Positions 1 through 9,330 of a stretch of DNA of 64,000 nucleotides are shown piece by piece. Within the stretch, counting starts at the first letter, position 1; the number at the start of each line of letters is the position of its first letter. The DNA is from Paenibacillus macerans. GTDB lineage: Bacteria; Bacillota; Bacilli; Paenibacillales; Paenibacillaceae. Below the pieces are notes generated by a model. It worked only from the letters and a program-made list of their open reading frames with translations, searched no databases and was not told the DNA's origin. A program made the translations under genes and the position numbers. The stretch spans positions 1 to 64,000 of the forward strand of contig NZ_JAMBOE010000001.1 of the NCBI RefSeq assembly GCF_023715465.1. The letters are read 5' to 3'.

Positions 1-364
<364 letters not shown>

Positions 365-600
365 GATTTTTCGAGCGGATCTTCCCGAATGACTTCGAGA
401 AAAAATCCGACCTCTAAAATCGAATATTCGAAAAAGCGATTAGCTCAATCAGTTACTGACGAGAAAGGATCGAATTTCAATGCCGGCGTAAACCGGATTG
501 GAATTCATCCATATAATTCTCATTTAATACTCACTCGTTGTTCAGTTTTCAAAGATCAACTCTTTTTTCGTTCCGGCTCTATCAAAAGCGCCGGAAAACT
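365..600 (-). other. rrn leader (5' external transcribed spacer)
   Basis: This stretch lies between the nearest rrn promoter and the 16S 5' end. On the minus strand it includes TTTGAAAACTGAACAACGAG, a sequence common in rrn leaders and spacers of Bacillales, where it takes part in processing stems and antitermination. No coding potential is credible: the only open frame is a chance reading of the leader on the other strand. Confidence 0.6.
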
Positions 601-933
601 AATATATCATATCGATAAGCTTCACTGCAAGAAGTAAATTCTGCCATTTCACTTACCACCATACCGGTTTATCCGGCAGGATGATTAATGTAACATATCA
701 TCCATGCTTGTTTCAAGGCGTAAGTTTTTCCAACATTCCGCCGTTTATCGTTTGCTCCTCTCTGCAACCTCTCGCCGTGGCCGGCATAGCGCCGACACAA
801 CTTAAAGGGCAGGAGATTCAATATATCACATCAGGAAGCTCTACGGCAAGAAGTAAATCCTGCCATTCCCTTATCGCCTGGCCATTTTCACGGCCGGAGA
901 AATAATATAACATGTTTTGTTGCGTATAAACAA
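601..933 (-). promoter_or_regulatory. Four tandem rrn promoters, each with an 18-bp spacer
   Basis: Read leftwards, four sigma-A-like promoters precede 16S: TTGCAG-18-TATATT (625-630/601-606), TTGAAA-18-TACATT (711-716/687-692), TTGCCG-18-TATATT (844-849/820-825) and TTGTTT-18-TATATT (928-933/904-909). All have the same spacer length and a pyrimidine-rich stretch with a CCGGC or CCTGC block after the -10. The distances between the -10 boxes (86, 133, 84) and the similarity of sites 1 and 3 suggest duplication of a promoter pair. The positions are seen directly; activity is inferred from location and from the known multi-promoter design of Bacillus rrn operons. Confidence 0.7.
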
Positions 934-944
934 GCTAAACTATC

Positions 945-958
945 TTCCAATATTGGAA
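945..958. promoter_or_regulatory. 14-bp perfect palindrome TTCCAATATTGGAA
   Basis: A perfect inverted repeat lies about 12 bp upstream of the most distal rrn promoter -35 box. It could be a regulator site or chance; no regulator is assigned. Confidence 0.3.
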
Positions 959-1159
959 AACAATACGTTCCCATGCATTAGCAGTTTGCTGATAAATCGG
1001 ACGGAAATTGCAAGAACTTTGCCAATCAAACACATTTATCCAGCGGATCGAAACACGTTCTTTACTATAAAGCGGAACGTTGCCTAGGCCATGGAGAGAC
1101 GCGATGGGATCAACTACAAAAGTGCATTCCATTCTCCGTAAATTTCCATTTTAGAGCGG

Positions 1160-1306
1160 TTGAAATGCAAAAATGTATCTCTTTTGAGGCTGTACGATAA
1201 AAAAGTAGCTTTTGACCCGAAATGAACTGCACTTTCGGCTTTTACATCTGAACCATTTGTTTCGAGGAATTTCGACGAAAACCGCCTGCACTTTTGCATT
1301 TCGTGG
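1160..1306. repeat. Intergenic element with inverted ends
   Basis: The left end GAAATGCAAAA (near 1162) and the right end TTTTGCATTTC (near 1293) are inverted copies that enclose about 130 bp. Inside, CTGCACTTT occurs twice, starting at 1227 and 1286. The TGCAAAA core resembles that of the repeat at 50255-50500. No protein is encoded. The remaining 959-1160 and 1307-1458 hold nothing I recognise. Confidence 0.4.
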
Positions 1307-1458
1307 GATTTCCCCCGCTTTCTTATACCGCAACGTGGCGGGAGTGGCATATAGTTTCTCCCATGCTCCCCCTGCTTTTAAGTTGGTTTTTGTTCTGCGA
1401 AAGTTGAGTTATAAGTACATGCAAAAAGACAACACGCCTATTAGCCGGATCTGTAAAG

Positions 1459-1491
1459 GGTTGAGGCCGCAATCTTTTTTGCTGCAGCCTC
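1459..1491. terminator. Hairpin downstream of the broken ABC operon
   Basis: TTGAGGC and GCCTCAA arms flank a 19-nt loop just past the permease stop. No U-tract follows on the minus strand; the run of T lies on the plus-strand side. It may act as a weak terminator only. Confidence 0.25.
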
Positions 1492-1511
1492 AATGGAAAA
1501 TAATTTTTTTT

Positions 1512-3750
1512 CTATTCCGTTCCTGCTTTTAAGGCTTCACTCATAGATACGGCACTGACTTTTTTCCTGCACAGCAGCTTCGACAGCTCATAGCAGAGCA
1601 TGATAACGACAAATCCAACTCCGATGTAAAGCGGATCAATGATCACGGGCATGGCAAAAGGAGCGCTGTTTTCAATGGCTTTCATCCAGCCTCCCATGGC
1701 CGCAAAACTGAGCAGTATACCCAACCACGACGATCATCGTCGAACTGTTAAGCACCAGGGAATTGACTTCCTTTTTCCGGTATCCGAAAACCTTCATCAG
1801 CGATATCGTACTCTTGTTTTCTTCAATGATCATGGAGGTTACAACATAAATAATCATCATTCCGATGAGAAACGCCACCGCCGCAACGAACACGACCATG
1901 GACGCCAAAGGCGCCATTAACTCTTTTACCGCTGCGATCTTATCTTCGATCGACAATACGTAATACCGCTCGTTGTCAGGGATATTAAGCCGCTCATTGC
2001 TGAAAAGCTCGTTATAACTTCCTTCCGGCATTCCGAACTTCTCGTTGTCCGCCAGCGGCATGTAGACGGCCATGTTAAAGACATCTGCAATCCCCCCGAC
2101 CTTTAGCGCAAATACCTGATAGTCCGTTCTGCGGACGATGTTGATCGTGTCTCCCAGCTTGGCCCTCAGTTTATCGGCGATCGGCTTTGTAATAATGACC
2201 TGATCCAAACTCAGCCGCTTGCCGGATTCGTCTTTGACCGTGGATATATTAGAATCCGGCAGGACGCCCGCTACGTTAAAAACCTTATTCTCGTCACCCT
2301 CCAGCTGAAATTTGGATACCGCGAAAGGTTCGGAGCCCGCCGGTGCCGGCTCGGTTTGCAGGTTTTCGAATACATACTCGTACGTATAATTTTTCGGGTT
2401 CTCCACCTCGTTCTTAAGGAAATAATTCATCCCGCTTTTCAGGAAAAATCCGAAGAGCAGAAACAAAGTGGCTATGGCGCAACCGGCAAGCAGCAGGACG
2501 AGCCGGGGCAGACTGCGGAGCTGTTCCCGGATTTTGAACTTCAAAGCGAATTTGAGCTTTTCGAGCTTCAATCTGCGCTCCAGGATATTAACTTTGCCCT
2601 TTTCTTTATTCCCTTTCATCAACTCGGCGGGCGAATGTTTCAGTTCCTTCCTGATGATAAACCAGCCGCTTGCGCCAAGGAATAAAACGGGAAGGAGCAG
2701 GCTTATGATGATGATGGCCGGGCTGTAGCCGATTCCGGTCAGCGGGATGTCGAATAACTCAAGGTAGACAGACAGCATCATACGTACGAAAAATATACCG
2801 AGGGCGGTTCCGAGGACGCCTCCGACGATAGCAATTCCAAGCGGAAATTTCAAATAATGGCGATAAAGTTCCTTTCTTCTATACCCTAACGCATACAATG
2901 CACCGGCGATCACGGATTCACGCTTGATCAACCGTCCAATCACGTTGCCCAGTAAAACAGCGGTCAACAATAAAACTGCAGTAGGTATTACCTTCCCCAT
3001 TAGACTGGCGGAGTCAAGCTTCGCGGCGACGCCTTTGACCCTTGCGTTGATGCCGATGTCTGTCCATTGGACGATATCAATGCCGCGGCTTTTCAGCAGC
3101 TCCATGAATTTCGTGGACTGGGCGCGAAGGCTCTCTTCAGGATGGTTGAATTTCACCGCGTAGAAACGGCTTCCTTCCGTCAGCGCGGTGAAGTCCTCCT
3201 TACTGATGACGGCAATGCCGAAGTTCCGCGGCGAATACAAGATGTCCGTTTGCGTTTTCAGCGGATAAATATAATTCGGCATCCCCATAAATCCGGCAAC
3301 TGTAAACGGCTTATTCAAGATAGTCAACACATCGCCGATTTTAAGCCCGTGGGCGGCAGCAAAGGCCGGATTGAGCAGTATACCGCCGCTGCCGCTTAGT
3401 TCGCTGCCTTCGATGATGGCTGGAATATTGATCTTATCGTTTTTGGTGAAGAGACGTAGTGTACTTCCTTCTGAAAGCGTATAGTCGAAGGTAGTGCCTT
3501 CTTCAATCACTGCGTCTGCAGCCAGCTCAAGCTCCCGTAAATGGTCAATGCTTTTGTCTGTTATAAAGGAGGCATCTTCCTGCACATAACCTTTTTCATA
3601 CTCATGCATCAGCCGCTGTAAATTGCCGCCTACCAGAACCAAGTTTGTAAACAGAAAACAGCTGAAAACAATCAGTAAAATGGAGCCGATATATTGCGCT
3701 TTGTTCCCCAGGAAAACACGTTTGATTCGCTTATTGATCACCATTACCAT
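1512..3750 (-). pseudogene. ABC transporter permease, FtsX-like, frameshifted near the 3' end
   Basis: The product would be a membrane permease of the MacB/FtsX type, with an N-terminal membrane anchor, a large extracytoplasmic domain and several C-terminal membrane segments. The frame from ATG 3750 (overlapping the ATPase stop; AAAGGA ribosome site) is open until about 1715. It then leaves the family sequence after VVVGY, and the correct C-terminus, ending SEALKAGTE, continues in another frame to 1512. In the intact paralog at 39493-41730 the equivalent DNA reads GGTTATATC; here it is GGGTATACTG. This fits loss of one AT from TATATA, and adding 2 bp would give 746 residues against 745 in the paralog. 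A sequencing error is possible. Confidence 0.85.
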
Positions 3751-4443
3751 TCAATCCTTTCCGCCGGAACAGGATACGGATTAACCGAATCCTCCACGAT
3801 CTCCCCGCTGCGCAGCTTAAATACCCTGTTCGCCATATCGGAGATGGCCGCATTGTGGGTGATCATCAAAATGGTGGTCCCGTAGGTTTGGTTCACCTGC
3901 TGCAGAAGCTGCAAGATGCTGCGGGACGTATCAAAATCCAGCGCGCCGGTCGGCTCGTCGCAAAGCAAGAGCTGCGGATTTTTGACGATCGCCCTGGCAA
4001 TGGAGACCCTCTGCTGCTCGCCGCCGGAGAGCTCCCTGGGGAAGCGGTGTTTCTTATCCTTCATACCAACCGCCGCCAAAACCTCGTCCGTATTCAGAGG
4101 GGATTTGCTGATGTTGGAAACCACTTCAATGTTTTCTGCAACGGTAAGATTGGGCACCAGGTTGTAAAAACTGGAAGACAAAACCGATATCCCCACGCCT
4201 GTAATCGGTCAACTTGTCGTCAGTCAAACGGCTTATATCCGTCTCTCCAACGATAACCCTGCCGCTGTCGCCGCGATCAATACCGCCGAGGATATTCATC
4301 AGCGTGGATTTCCCTGAGCCTGACGGCCCAAGGATAACGCCGACTTCTCCCTTTTCCAGCTTCATCCCGATTCCCTTTAAAACTTCGGTTCTGACCACGC
4401 CCGTGGTATAGCTTTTCTTTAGGTTGGCAACATCAATAAACAT
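3744..4443 (-). pseudogene. ABC transporter ATP-binding protein, single-base frameshift
   Basis: This encodes the ATPase partner of the permease downstream, LolD/MacB type. It starts at ATG 4443 behind AAAGGGAGG. Walker A (GPSGSGKST) is in the first frame; the signature [14 protein letters not shown], Walker B (LLLCDEPTG) and the H-loop region (MITHN) are in the second. The break falls at about 4180, where five T follow CAG. Removing one T restores [10 protein letters not shown] exactly as in the paralog at 41730-42428. The length is 700 bp against 699 bp there. A homopolymer insertion is either a real mutation or a sequencing error; if real, the transporter is inactive. Confidence 0.88.
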
Positions 4444-4459
4444 AATGGGGTTCCTCCCT

Positions 4460-5068
4460 TTATCGGTACAAAGCTTTGCGGAGAAGTTGCAGATACTCCT
4501 CAAGTCCTTTGACCAGTTCATCAGAATGCGCTTTGTAGGCGGCCAGATCATCGCCATACCGGAATTGACTGTCGAGGAGACCGTTTATCGTCCATATGAT
4601 GATGTTTTGCGCTTTTTGCTCATCAATGCCTTCCTTAAATAGCGTTCTGTCATTATTGGATCTTTGACAGACTTGCTGTATCGCCAGCAGGGGCGAATTC
4701 AACAAATCTCCGGGCAGCCCCTCGGGAAATACTTCTTTCATGGCGGCATATGCTTTTGTCAGAACGCTGAATTCAAGCGGGTATTGAAAGGCCAGCTCTA
4801 CCTTACGCTTTGATACCCTCCTGATATTTTCAAGAAAGTCACAGCTTTCTGAAACAACCTTTTCATACTCCGCAATAATAATGTCCGAAGCATATTTAAT
4901 GAGAAACAGGAAAAGTCCCCTCTTGGACCCAAAGTAATGAAACAGCAATCCTTTGGATATCCCCGCCTCCTTCACAATGACATCGGTGTTCGCCGCCGTA
5001 TAACCGTTTGAAAACTCCTTAAGCGCCGCATCGATAATACGCTTGCGTTTTTCTTCTTCCATCGTCAT
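4460..5068 (-). CDS. TetR family transcriptional regulator
   Basis: This is a 202-residue one-component regulator. The N-terminal helix-turn-helix covers about residues 5-50 (RIIDAALKEFSNGYTAANTD, then ISKGLLFHYFGSK), followed by an all-helical ligand domain typical of TetR proteins. I place the start at ATG 5068, which has TAAGGAA at proper spacing. An upstream in-frame ATG at 5158 lies inside an operator-like palindrome and has no ribosome site. The stop is 16 bp before the ABC ATPase start, so the three genes form one unit. The regulator probably represses itself and the transporter through the sites at 5157-5213. Confidence 0.9.
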   Translation of the reverse strand: MTMEEEKRKRIIDAALKEFSNGYTAANTDVIVKEAGISKGLLFHYFGSKRGLFLFLIKYASDIIIAEYEKVVSESCDFLENIRRVSKRKVELAFQYPLEFSVLTKAYAAMKEVFPEGLPGDLLNSPLLAIQQVCQRSNNDRTLFKEGIDEQKAQNIIIWTINGLLDSQFRYGDDLAAYKAHSDELVKGLEEYLQLLRKALYR

Positions 5069-5156
5069 AAATTTGTGTTCCTTAACGTCGTACTCTTTGA
5101 CAAACTCGGAATCATCCGTTCTTCTAGCCAGCTTCCTCACCTCATTCAGAAGTTGC

Positions 5157-5213
5157 ATTGACTACAAGTCAATCTATAGATATAGAATAGCCCCACATTG
5201 ACTTGAAGTCAAT
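5157..5213 (-). promoter_or_regulatory. tetR promoter with two identical 17-bp operators
   Basis: ATTGACT-N3-AGTCAAT occurs at 5157-5173 and 5197-5213, with centres 40 bp apart. The distal copy lies within a longer inverted repeat, AGCCCCACATTGACTT and its complement (5189-5222). Read leftwards, TTGACT in the distal copy is followed after 17 bp by TATTCT, a good promoter whose start would fall just ahead of the second copy. The layout suggests autorepression. The long stem could also work as a terminator for the exporter gene, although no T-run follows it. Confidence 0.7.
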
Positions 5214-5262
5214 GTGGGGCTCGATACAATTTGCGAGTATTGGATTAGAAAAGTTAGTGCGT

Positions 5263-6525
5263 CTATGCGGAGGTTTCCGATAACGGCGGTTTCCCCGCAT
5301 CGAGCAACACTTGGTTTCGTCCCAAAAAGGCCGAAAGAATAAGCATGAGCAGACCGGTGCCAATCAGCAGCCACTCGATTTGAATGACATCGGCGATCGG
5401 GCCAAAAATCAGCATGCTGATCGGCATCATCGAAGTCGATATCATACCGATCACACCAAATACGCGGCCCAAGAAGTTCTCATCCACTTTTTCCTGGATC
5501 AGCACGTTGGTCGGGGTGTTGAAAATCGGCATCGCCACGCCGAAAACGGCCATAAAGAACAAGTAGATCCAAAAGGACGGAACGACACCGAGCAAAAACG
5601 TGCAAGCACCCATCAGAAGGCTCGCGACGGTCATCGTGTGAATTTTGTTGCGAAATCCGCCCCATGCGGCGATTAGTCCGCCTCCCGCCATCATGCCGAC
5701 AGAAAAGGCGATTTCAATCGCCGTGAGCCGCCACACCTCATCTCCGAAGGTACGCGTTACCTGGAGCGGCGTCAAAAAAGCGGCGGGCGCCATCATCAAC
5801 ATAAATACGGCAAAATACACAAAAAACGTTTTCAAGAAAACATGGTTTTTGATGTAAGTCAAACCTTGCTTCATGTCGCTGAAATGCCCGGTTGCTTGCC
5901 CGCTCGCGGCTTTTTGATGAACCGGAATTTTGAAGAACAGCAACAGCGTCAAAATGGCGATGGCGGCGGTCACGACGTCGATGAAAAAAATCATCTCGAT
6001 GGACGCTACGGTCAACAGCGCGGCACTTACGATCGGAGAAACGAACATGATCACCGCCTGCAAACTTCCGTTGGTTCCATTGACCTTCGTCAGCTTATCG
6101 CCCGGAACGATCTGCGGCAAAATCGCCCCCACGGCCGGAGTCTGAACTCCGGTCCCCAACGCGCGCACCGCGGCAATCACAAACAGCAGCCAGGTTGCGT
6201 CATAGCCCAGCAAAAACAGCAGCGCTAGCACCAGCGTTACCATCGCGATCATTCCATCCGCCAGCATAATCAGCAGTTTCCGGTTGTAACGATCAGCCCA
6301 TACGCCGGCAATCGGGGACAGAATAAACGTCGGAATGAATCCGCAAAGGATATAGAGCGTCATCATCATTCCGGATTTCGTATTCAGCGTAATATACCAC
6401 ATGATGGCATACTGCACCAAAGATGAACCGAATAGTGAGATCGTCTGGCTGCTTAAAAAAAGAATGATGTTTCTTTTCCAGTGATTCATTGGCGGATTGT
6501 TGCTTGACCTGTCTACGTAGCTCAC
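5263..6525 (-). CDS. MFS transporter, drug-efflux type
   Basis: The protein has about 420 residues and 12 predicted membrane segments. The family motif after segment 2, GVWADRYNRK, marks the proton-driven major facilitator family, and the overall sequence resembles Bacillota macrolide/multidrug exporters of the MefA-like group. The ATG at 6531 touches GAGAGGGG, so a GTG at 6525 with 6-nt spacing is the likelier start. The gene is followed by the tetR promoter region on the same strand and is divergent from the GMC gene pair. The substrate is unknown. Confidence 0.85.
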   Translation of the reverse strand: MSYVDRSSNNPPMNHWKRNIILFLSSQTISLFGSSLVQYAIMWYITLNTKSGMMMTLYILCGFIPTFILSPIAGVWADRYNRKLLIMLADGMIAMVTLVLALLFLLGYDATWLLFVIAAVRALGTGVQTPAVGAILPQIVPGDKLTKVNGTNGSLQAVIMFVSPIVSAALLTVASIEMIFFIDVVTAAIAILTLLLFFKIPVHQKAASGQATGHFSDMKQGLTYIKNHVFLKTFFVYFAVFMLMMAPAAFLTPLQVTRTFGDEVWRLTAIEIAFSVGMMAGGGLIAAWGGFRNKIHTMTVASLLMGACTFLLGVVPSFWIYLFFMAVFGVAMPIFNTPTNVLIQEKVDENFLGRVFGVIGMISTSMMPISMLIFGPIADVIQIEWLLIGTGLLMLILSAFLGRNQVLLDAGKPPLSETSA

Positions 6526-6557
6526 GGTCATCCCCTCTCTGTTACTTCGATTTTTTT

Positions 6558-6586
6558 ATTATAAGTATATCATTGGGTTTTGATAA
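6558..6586 (-). promoter_or_regulatory. Promoter of the MFS gene
   Basis: Leftward TTATCA (6581-6586), a 17-bp spacer, then a perfect TATAAT (6558-6563), ending 33 bp before the start codon. Confidence 0.55.
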
Positions 6587-6715
6587 ACATTTCTTCTCGA
6601 TTGCTCACTCATTGCCGGGAGCCGCATCAAAGCCCCATCATATTATGCTTGGCTGTTCAATAAAATTTTGAGGGGAACAATATCTAAAATTGAGTATCAG
6701 GGGAGGCTTATTGTT

Positions 6716-7372
6716 ATGCAAACGACAAAATCGTATGCGGCACTTGCCGATCGGGGCACTTATGAAACCTTTCGTGCGCTTGTGAAAGCGATCATCCCGG
6801 GCACGCCGGTTCTGGGGCCGCTGCAAGCGCCGGGCGCCGCCGAACTGTACGTTCACGAATACCTGATTTGGGAGCTCGACCATACCCTGGCACTTATGTT
6901 CGGTATTAGCCGGACCGATTTCCCGCTGTCCGCCTCCACCGCACGGATGCTGAACACGGGAGCGGTTCAGTTCGTCGCCGGCGGTGGTGCGCCGGATGCA
7001 CCGCAGGTTCCCGTTTGGGCCGTGAGTCCGTTCTCCGCCCTCGCTCCCGCCGACCGAATCCGGGTCCTCGCCTTGCTGGAGCAGCTCCGGTTCGATCTCG
7101 GCCTGCTGCCTCCTCCCTACCGGGACGACGGCGGGTTCCTCAAATTTATCATCGATTATTTGAACCGGGGGACGATGTTCGGGAACTACTCGGAATGGTC
7201 CGCCTACGGTACGACGCGGCTCGATACCCCGACCCGCCGCAAGCTGGAGCATTTTCCCATCGGTTGGCGGCAGGCCGGATATCCGAGCGTTTCCTCCGGT
7301 TACCGCGCATTCCGCGGATTTATGCTGTTCATCGCCAGGCATGAAGGAGGATACGAAATTGTACGACGCTGA
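6716..7372 (+). CDS. Small subunit of a GMC-type dehydrogenase (gluconate 2-dehydrogenase subunit 3-like)
   Basis: The product is about 218 residues, and I recognise a resemblance to the gluconate 2-dehydrogenase subunit 3 family. Members of that family pair with a flavoprotein of the GMC class and usually help its folding or export. The ATG at 6716 follows GGGGAGG; a TTG at 6668 is less likely. The gene overlaps the GMC gene by 14 bp, so the two are translationally coupled. No signal peptide, twin-arginine motif or haem motif is evident, so I infer a cytoplasmic or membrane-associated pair. Function beyond pairing is not shown by the sequence. Confidence 0.7.
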   Translation: MQTTKSYAALADRGTYETFRALVKAIIPGTPVLGPLQAPGAAELYVHEYLIWELDHTLALMFGISRTDFPLSASTARMLNTGAVQFVAGGGAPDAPQVPVWAVSPFSALAPADRIRVLALLEQLRFDLGLLPPPYRDDGGFLKFIIDYLNRGTMFGNYSEWSAYGTTRLDTPTRRKLEHFPIGWRQAGYPSVSSGYRAFRGFMLFIARHEGGYEIVRR

Positions 7373-9065
7373 TGTCATCGTTATCGGATCCGGGGGCGGC
7401 GGTGCGGTCGCGGCCAAGGAGCTCGGGGAAAAAGGTCTGAACGTGCTTGTGCTGGAGGCCGGTCCTTTTTACGGGAATAAAAAATGGCCCGAACCGAACA
7501 GCGATCGCGGCGGAGAGTGGAGTTCCAGCTTCGGCGATCTCGACGTGGGGATTTATAAAAAAATCTATAATCGCTACGAAAACAACATGAACGATGTGGT
7601 GTCGGGCGTTTTCCGCTTCGGACCGGCCGATCGGCGGCGCGCGCCGTGGCACCGGGTAATGCGCCAAAAAGGCGATATCTGGCAGTTAGCGGGAGTCGGG
7701 GGAACGACGCAGCATTACTGGAGCCAATCGCCGCGGGCATTCCCGCTGGCCGTGGACAACGTCTGGCCGATCAGCTACGCGGAACTGATTCCATATTACG
7801 AGAAGGTCGAAGCAACCTTGCCCGTCAATTTCTCGCCGACGACGCCTAAAGAGGAATTGTTTTATTATGGGGTGAAAAAAGCAGGCTGGCAGCTCAACCC
7901 GACGCTCGATGTGGTAACTCCCGGTTACCGCCCAAACCCCAATGCGATCCTGCCTCCGAACGCGAATTTGATGAATCCCGACTATACGCTGGAACAGCTC
8001 AACGAGCTGGAAGGGTGCAATCTGCAGGGGCATTGCGTCAACGGATGCACGGCCGGGCCATCGGTCGACCGGATTGCCAAACGGGGAACGCTCGTCAGCT
8101 ACATCCCGCTCGCGCTCAAAACTGGACGCGTTGCCATACGGCCCAATTCTTTCACGACCAAAATATTGACCGATCACGATCCACAGGGCGGACTGCGGGC
8201 TATCGGCGTACGCTTCCGCGACACATGGACCGGCGAAGTCGGGGAGCTTACGGCCGGTGCGGTGGTCATGGCGGCTGGGTGCATCGAATCGCCGCGGCTT
8301 TGGTTGAACTCGTCGCTGCCCTATAATGCGTGGGTGGGCCGAGGACTGACGAATCATTGCTTCGATTGGGTTGGGGGTGTATTCGACGAAAAAGATCTGT
8401 TGAGCATCATGGGATTACCAGCCGTCTATCCATATATGGGGCATACGTCCGGCGCCAGAGTCGATATTCCCGGCACCGGGTGTTTTCAGGTCTCTTGCCT
8501 CAGTCCGGGGTTAATGTCCTTCCTGACTTACGGTTTCAGTGAAGCCGGTTACGACGCATTGAGGCTGCCGGAACAAGAAGTCCCTTGGAATATACGCGGA
8601 CGAGTAGTTGGACCGGAACTAAAAGAATTGATGGCAAATTATAGCCGGACGATGACCTATTTGCTGTTAACGGATGACGAAACGCTTTACCGCAATCGGG
8701 TCGAAGTAGATCCGCTGTTAAAGGACGAGAACGGACCAGTCCCGGTCGTGTATTACACCCCGAGTACAAAAACGCTGCAAAGGCGCGACCGGCTGGCCAG
8801 ATACGCCTGCGAATCCTTGAAAGCGGCCGGTGCCAAAAAAATCATCCGCTCCGACACCCCTTTCGCCTTTCAGCTTCATTTGGAAAGCACCATGCGGATG
8901 GGCTTCGTCGTGGACACGAACTGCGAAGCTTATCAGGTCAAACGGCTATATATTGGCGACAACAGCGTCCACTTCAACGGAATTGGAGGTCCGAATCCGA
9001 CGCTAACGACCCAGGCGCTGGCCACCCGGACGGCCGAAAAGCTTGCGGCCAAATATTTCGCCTAG
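7359..9065 (+). CDS. GMC family FAD-dependent oxidoreductase
   Basis: The protein has about 568 residues and a dinucleotide-binding fold at the N-terminus (VIVIGSGGGGAVAAKELGEK, then an acidic residue in LVLEAG). The GMC C-terminal signature is present (HLESTMRMG, later GGPNPTLTTQALA). Such enzymes oxidise alcohols or sugars with FAD. A TTG at 7359 follows AAGGAGG with 8-nt spacing and is preferred over ATG 7341, which lies upstream of that ribosome site. A cluster of cysteines (EGCNLQGHCVNGCTAG) fits the gluconate/fructose dehydrogenase-like branch. The substrate is not deducible. The stop codon overlaps that of a small reverse-strand ORF. Confidence 0.85.
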   Translation: MYDADVIVIGSGGGGAVAAKELGEKGLNVLVLEAGPFYGNKKWPEPNSDRGGEWSSSFGDLDVGIYKKIYNRYENNMNDVVSGVFRFGPADRRRAPWHRVMRQKGDIWQLAGVGGTTQHYWSQSPRAFPLAVDNVWPISYAELIPYYEKVEATLPVNFSPTTPKEELFYYGVKKAGWQLNPTLDVVTPGYRPNPNAILPPNANLMNPDYTLEQLNELEGCNLQGHCVNGCTAGPSVDRIAKRGTLVSYIPLALKTGRVAIRPNSFTTKILTDHDPQGGLRAIGVRFRDTWTGEVGELTAGAVVMAAGCIESPRLWLNSSLPYNAWVGRGLTNHCFDWVGGVFDEKDLLSIMGLPAVYPYMGHTSGARVDIPGTGCFQVSCLSPGLMSFLTYGFSEAGYDALRLPEQEVPWNIRGRVVGPELKELMANYSRTMTYLLLTDDETLYRNRVEVDPLLKDENGPVPVVYYTPSTKTLQRRDRLARYACESLKAAGAKKIIRSDTPFAFQLHLESTMRMGFVVDTNCEAYQVKRLYIGDNSVHFNGIGGPNPTLTTQALATRTAEKLAAKYFA

Positions 9066-9154
9066 TCCGGAGGCAGGGTCACGGATAAATACAGGACAAC
9101 GCCCGATAGTGCGACTATACCCAAAAAAACGATCGCCTTGCTGAAGCTTTTCAT
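9062..9154 (-). CDS. Possible 30-residue single-pass membrane peptide
   Basis: ATG 9154 opens a frame of 30 codons: basic MKSFSK, a hydrophobic stretch of about 18 residues, then a short polar tail ending PPD. Its stop overlaps that of the GMC gene in convergent orientation. A GGAG lies directly against the start codon, which is closer than usual. The composition is what a real small membrane protein would show, but chance is not excluded. Confidence 0.35.
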   Translation of the reverse strand: MKSFSKAIVFLGIVALSGVVLYLSVTLPPD

Positions 9155-9231
9155 CTCCTGTTTCCCGCCTCTTTTCCAAAATCTTATGGTTGAAGTATGC
9201 ATGCCTCACAGAAAATTTATTCCCGCTTCTC

Positions 9232-9265
9232 CGGCCGTGTCTTTTGGCACCGGCCGTTTGCTTTG
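9232..9265 (+). terminator. Hairpin between GMC and germination operons
   Basis: CGGCCGTG pairs with CACCGGCCG (one bulged C) and is followed by TTTGCTTTGTT. It probably ends transcripts from the GMC pair 165 bp upstream. Confidence 0.5.
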
Positions 9266-9270
9266 TTCCT

Positions 9271-9299
9271 GAATAAACTGGAAGAAGCAGGATACCCTA
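9271..9299 (+). promoter_or_regulatory. Possible forespore (sigma-G-like) promoter of the ger operon
   Basis: GAATA at 9271, then 17 bp, then TACCCTA at 9293, a partial match to sigma-G elements (GNATR and CATNNTA). Location and the known forespore expression of gerA operons support it; the -10 match is imperfect. Confidence 0.35.
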
Positions 9300-9330
9300 C
9301 TATCTAAGCATGAACCTATTGGAGTGAAGC

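Noticed and set aside
389-905. Small plus-strand frames in the rrn upstream region
   Set aside because: They lie over the rrn leader and promoters and show no ribosome site or protein-like composition.
6638-8357. Minus-strand frames opposite the GMC pair (259 and 223 codons)
   Set aside because: High-GC shadow frames; composition is Arg/Pro-rich and the plus-strand genes are clear.
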